Of a DNA stretch of 56,456 bases, positions 53,001 through 56,456 are shown in pieces. Position 1 is the first letter of the stretch, and each line of letters opens with the position of its first letter. Position numbers and translations under genes: made by a program. The notes under the pieces are model-generated. The model searched no databases. It was not told where the DNA came from and worked only from the letters and a program-made list of their open reading frames with translations. Source of the DNA: an uncultured Flavobacteriaceae bacterium. GTDB taxonomy: Bacteria; Bacteroidota; Bacteroidia; Flavobacteriales; Flavobacteriaceae. Location of the stretch: assembly GCA_937923515.1 (NCBI GenBank), contig CALDUF010000006.1:1-56456 (forward strand), written 5' to 3'.

Positions 53001-55604
53001 ATGAATTTTAATAATTACACCATAAAATCGCAAGAAGCCATACAGCAAGCGCAACAACTTGCACAAGGTTTTGGGCATCAACAAATAGAAAACGAACATA
53101 TAATTAAAGGTATGTTTGAGGTTGATGAAAACGTGTTACCATTTCTATTAAAAAAGCTAAATGTAAACGTAAATATATTAGAACAAGCACTAGACAAGCA
53201 GTTAGAGAGTTTCCCAAAAGTTTCAGGAGCAGAATTAATGCTTTCTAGAGAAGCCGGTAAAACCTTAAACGAAGCCGCAATTATTGCTAAAAAAATGAGC
53301 GACGACTTTGTATCTGTAGAGCATTTAATACTAGCTGTATTTAAATCAAACAGCAAAATTGCACAAATGCTAAAAGATCAAGGCGTTACCGAAAAAGGCT
53401 TAAAAGCCGCTATTGATGAGCTTAGAAAAGGCGAAAATGTAACGTCACAAAGTCAAGAAGAAACCTATAACGCCTTAAACAAATACGCCAAAAACCTAAA
53501 CCAATTGGCAAAAAATGGCAAGTTAGATCCTGTCATTGGGCGCGATGAAGAAATTCGTAGAATACTTCAAATTTTATCACGCCGCACCAAAAACAATCCA
53601 ATTTTAGTTGGAGAACCTGGTACAGGTAAAACAGCAATTGCCGAAGGTTTAGCGCACAGAATTATTGATGGCGATATCCCTGAAAATCTTAAAGAAAAAC
53701 AAATTTTTGCTTTAGATATGGGTGCACTTATTGCAGGTGCAAAATATAAAGGCGAGTTTGAAGAACGCTTAAAAGCAGTTATTAAAGAAGTAACTACAAG
53801 CGAAGGCGATATTGTATTATTTATAGACGAAATACACACCCTTGTTGGCGCAGGTGGTGGCCAAGGCGCAATGGATGCTGCAAATATTTTAAAACCAGCG
53901 TTAGCGCGTGGCGAGTTACGAGCTATTGGTGCCACTACGCTAGATGAGTATCAAAAATATTTTGAAAAAGACAAAGCCCTAGAGCGTCGTTTCCAAAAAG
54001 TAATGGTAGAAGAACCTGATACAGAAAGCGCCATATCAATCCTTCGAGGCATTAAAGAGAAGTACGAAACACATCATAAAGTCCGCATAAAAGACGATGC
54101 TATTATTGGTGCGGTAGAATTATCACAACGCTACATCACCAACAGGTTTTTACCAGATAAGGCCATTGATTTGATGGATGAGGCAGCTGCTAAAATGCGC
54201 ATGGAAATCAACTCTAAACCAGAGGAGCTTGATGTTTTGGACCGTAAAATAATGCAGTTAGAAATTGAGATTGAAGCCATTAAGCGCGAAAAAGATGAAA
54301 CAAAGCTAAAAGCGCTGCGTGCAGATTTAGCCAATTTAAAAGAACAGCGCAACGAGTTAAACGCCAAATGGAAGAGCGAAAAAGAAGTGGTAGACAATAT
54401 CCAAAACACAAAACAAGATATTGAAAACTATAAGCTAGAAGCGGAAAAAGCAGAACGCGAAGGCGACTATGGAAAAGTAGCAGAATTACGTTACGGCAAA
54501 ATAAAAGAAGCCCAAGAGCAACTAGAAGTATACCAAAAACAACTGCAAACGCAATCTGAAAATTCTTTGATAAAAGAAGAAGTAACTTATGATGATATTG
54601 CAGAAGTTGTTGCAAAATGGACAGGTATACCAGTTACTAAAATGTTGCAAAGTGAGCGTGAAAAACTGTTAAAACTAGAAGACCAATTGCACAAGCGTGT
54701 GGTAGGACAAGAAGAAGCTATCGAGGCAGTGAGTGATGCGGTACGCAGAAGTCGTGCAGGGTTACAAAATCCTCAAAAACCTATTGGAACCTTCCTGTTT
54801 TTAGGAACAACTGGAGTGGGCAAAACCGAATTAGCAAAGGCTTTAGCAGAATATTTATTTGATGATGAAAGTGCCATGACTAGAATTGACATGAGCGAAT
54901 ACCAAGAACGTCATGCCGTGAGCAGGTTGGTTGGTGCACCTCCAGGATATGTGGGTTATGATGAAGGCGGGCAGTTAACCGAAGCGGTAAGAAGAAAACC
55001 CTACTCTGTAGTGCTTTTAGATGAAATTGAAAAAGCGCATCCTGATACGTTCAACATCTTACTACAAGTACTCGATGAAGGGCATTTAACGGATAACAAG
55101 GGGCGTATGGCAGATTTTAAAAACACCATTATCATCATGACGTCAAATATGGGAAGCAACATCATACAAGAACGTTTTGAGGCTACAAAAGATATTGATT
55201 CTGCTATAGAAGCTGCAAAAGTAGATGTGTTAGCACTTTTAAAACAAACAGTAAGACCTGAGTTTTTAAATAGAATAGACGATACCGTGATGTTTACACC
55301 ATTGTCAAAAGAAAACATTACAGCTATTGTTGGATTACAATTAAAAAGTGTTACCAAAATGCTAGCGCAACAAAACATCACTTTTGATGCGACACCAGAG
55401 GCCGTTAATTATCTCGCAGAAAAAGGATACAATCCAGAATATGGAGCACGCCCAGTAAAACGGGTTATACAAAAAGAAGTACTAAATGCCTTAAGCAAAG
55501 AGATTTTAGCGGGTAAAGTGACAACAGATAGCATAATTTTACTAGATAATTTTGATAATATGTTAGTTTTTAGAAATCAAAACGACTTAGTAGAAAAAAT
55601 TTAG
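53001..55604 (+). CDS. clpB: ATP-dependent chaperone ClpB
   Basis: Hexameric disaggregase that rescues aggregated proteins with DnaK. 867 aa, full length. The N-terminal Clp_N repeat domain (about 1-145) precedes AAA+ module 1 with Walker A G-E-P-G-T-G-K-T (about 204-211) and Walker B V-L-F-I-D-E-I-H. The ClpB-specific coiled-coil middle domain (about 400-530) follows. AAA+ module 2 has Walker A G-T-T-G-V-G-K-T (about 600-607) and the pore/box segment P-G-Y-V-G-Y-D-E-G-G. Stress regulation is expected, but no recognisable heat-shock operator is present upstream. Confidence 0.98.
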   Translation: MNFNNYTIKSQEAIQQAQQLAQGFGHQQIENEHIIKGMFEVDENVLPFLLKKLNVNVNILEQALDKQLESFPKVSGAELMLSREAGKTLNEAAIIAKKMSDDFVSVEHLILAVFKSNSKIAQMLKDQGVTEKGLKAAIDELRKGENVTSQSQEETYNALNKYAKNLNQLAKNGKLDPVIGRDEEIRRILQILSRRTKNNPILVGEPGTGKTAIAEGLAHRIIDGDIPENLKEKQIFALDMGALIAGAKYKGEFEERLKAVIKEVTTSEGDIVLFIDEIHTLVGAGGGQGAMDAANILKPALARGELRAIGATTLDEYQKYFEKDKALERRFQKVMVEEPDTESAISILRGIKEKYETHHKVRIKDDAIIGAVELSQRYITNRFLPDKAIDLMDEAAAKMRMEINSKPEELDVLDRKIMQLEIEIEAIKREKDETKLKALRADLANLKEQRNELNAKWKSEKEVVDNIQNTKQDIENYKLEAEKAEREGDYGKVAELRYGKIKEAQEQLEVYQKQLQTQSENSLIKEEVTYDDIAEVVAKWTGIPVTKMLQSEREKLLKLEDQLHKRVVGQEEAIEAVSDAVRRSRAGLQNPQKPIGTFLFLGTTGVGKTELAKALAEYLFDDESAMTRIDMSEYQERHAVSRLVGAPPGYVGYDEGGQLTEAVRRKPYSVVLLDEIEKAHPDTFNILLQVLDEGHLTDNKGRMADFKNTIIIMTSNMGSNIIQERFEATKDIDSAIEAAKVDVLALLKQTVRPEFLNRIDDTVMFTPLSKENITAIVGLQLKSVTKMLAQQNITFDATPEAVNYLAEKGYNPEYGARPVKRVIQKEVLNALSKEILAGKVTTDSIILLDNFDNMLVFRNQNDLVEKI

Positions 55605-55630
55605 AGTTTAGTTAGGTTGGTTAGTTTTTA

Positions 55631-55673
55631 AAAAGCAACGTAAATCTTTTTTAAGATGAACGTTGCTTTTTTT
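55631..55673 (+). terminator. Terminator after clpB
   Basis: Stem AAAAGCAACGT/ACGTTGCTTTT (55631-55641 and 55660-55670) with an 18-nt spacer that itself contains AATCTTTTTTAAGAT, then a T run; 27 bp after the stop. Confidence 0.75.
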
Positions 55674-55725
55674 ATGTAACAAAATGTAGTATTATTATAC
55701 TCATGTATAAAACAAAACACACCTT

Positions 55726-56456
55726 ATGAAATACAAACTATTTCTAAGCTTAGCGTTATTCACTTTTTTAACAATAAGCGCACAACAGTTAGAAAACACT
55801 ACACTTTGGAAAATTACAGGAAATGGCTTAGAAAAGCCTTCTTATTTATTTGGCACGATACATCTTACCTGCGATGCTAGTTTTGATGGTGCTATTAATA
55901 CAGCATTAGATGAAACCACTCAAATTGTTTTAGAAATAGATATGGACGATCCTGCGCTACAACAAAAAATGATGGGAGACATGTTTATGAAGGATGGAAA
56001 AACACTTAAGGATTTTATCTCTGAAGAAGATTACACCATGCTTGATGCCTTTTTTAAGAAACATGTAGGTATGTCTATTGAAAATATGCAAAACATGAAA
56101 CCCTTCTTTTTATCTACAATGCTGTATCCTAAAATGCTAGATTGCCCAATGCAGTCTTACGAATTAGAGTTAGTTAAAATAGCAAAACAACAACAAGAAG
56201 AAGTAAAAGGTTTAGAAACTATAGAGGACCAACTAGAAGTGTTTGATAAAATACCTTACGAAGAACAAATTAAAGATTTATTAAAAACTGCTAAAGACGA
56301 TCTTAAATACGACAAAGCAAACTTTGCTAAAATGTTAGAAGTTTATGGTGATGAAGATATTTCAAAATTACTAAAAATGATTGTTGAGGATAAAAATTAC
56401 TCGTTTGGTGAATATCAAGACATTTTTTTAAATCAAAGAAATAAAAATTGGATTTC
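55726..56456 (+). CDS. TraB/GumN family protein (3' end beyond window)
   Basis: The window shows 243 codons from ATG 55726 with no stop, so the gene continues past the end. The signal peptide (about 1-19) ends T-I-S-A-Q. The body shows the TraB/GumN layout: L-W-K-I-T-G-N-G then S-Y-L-F-G-T-I-H-L near residues 38-47, and the acidic L-E-I-D-M-D-D segment. V-K-G-L-E-T-I-E-D-Q near 163 is the conserved glutamate motif of the family. Bacterial GumN/TraB proteins are often predicted membrane-associated metalloproteases (Tiki-like). It is transcribed in the same direction as clpB, but a terminator lies between. Confidence 0.88.
   Translation, partial: MKYKLFLSLALFTFLTISAQQLENTTLWKITGNGLEKPSYLFGTIHLTCDASFDGAINTALDETTQIVLEIDMDDPALQQKMMGDMFMKDGKTLKDFISEEDYTMLDAFFKKHVGMSIENMQNMKPFFLSTMLYPKMLDCPMQSYELELVKIAKQQQEEVKGLETIEDQLEVFDKIPYEEQIKDLLKTAKDDLKYDKANFAKMLEVYGDEDISKLLKMIVEDKNYSFGEYQDIFLNQRNKNWI

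Overview
The window looks like chromosomal DNA of a marine-type member of the Flavobacteriaceae (Bacteroidota). The evidence is AT-rich DNA, promoter boxes of the Bacteroidota type (TAnnTTTG, sometimes with an upstream TTTG/TTG), and six proteins with type IX secretion (T9SS) C-terminal sorting domains. Typical flavobacterial genes are also present: a BT_3928-type DoxX protein, DUF1599, DUF4293, a bacilliredoxin-like YtxJ, and a Rho with a long Asn/Gln/Lys-rich insert. No phage, plasmid, transposase, CRISPR array or rRNA operon was seen.

Layout. Positions 1-955 hold a tRNA-Arg and about 880 bp without a credible gene. Positions 956-6685 form a leftward block: DUF1599 protein, DoxX/BT_3928 protein, a DppB-like permease, a TlpA-like lipoprotein, tpiA, prmA and clpS. 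A divergent pair, folP and the c-di-AMP synthase cdaA, follows. Next come an ABC exporter abutting truA (leftward), a small metallophosphoesterase, a DUF4293 membrane protein, rho, a pRiA4b ORF-3-like protein and an unrecognised 353-aa protein. Positions 16133-17867 encode a two-gene ABC exporter.

The most distinctive part is 17897-33381: four consecutive genes for very large secreted proteins (919, 819, 1615 and 1724 aa). Each has a different N-terminal head, a variable number of about 93-residue modules starting with a C-D-(D/E)-D-like motif (2, 4, 11 and 4 modules), and a T9SS type B (gliding-motility type) C-terminal domain. The first two share about 420 C-terminal residues and appear to be a duplication with exchanged heads. 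They are probably cell-surface or gliding/adhesion proteins, but no PorP/SprF partner or T9SS component is encoded in the window.

Downstream lie uvrB, a possible TerB-like protein, a DUF1456 protein, sucC, lysA, a T9SS type A protein, a DinB-like protein, glyA, fahA, a lipoprotein, a secreted GH9 cellulase, an RluA-type pseudouridine synthase with a long N-terminal extension, a DUF885 peptidase-like lipoprotein, a gamma-glutamylcyclotransferase-like protein paired with ytxJ, clpB, and a TraB/GumN protein cut off by the window end.

Most genes are housekeeping: central metabolism, translation/RNA modification, repair and protein quality control. The accessory character comes from the surface proteins, the secreted cellulase and a family of intergenic repeats with GCGTTA/TAACGC-like ends, seen three times (2130-2226, 41534-41625, 52731-52813).
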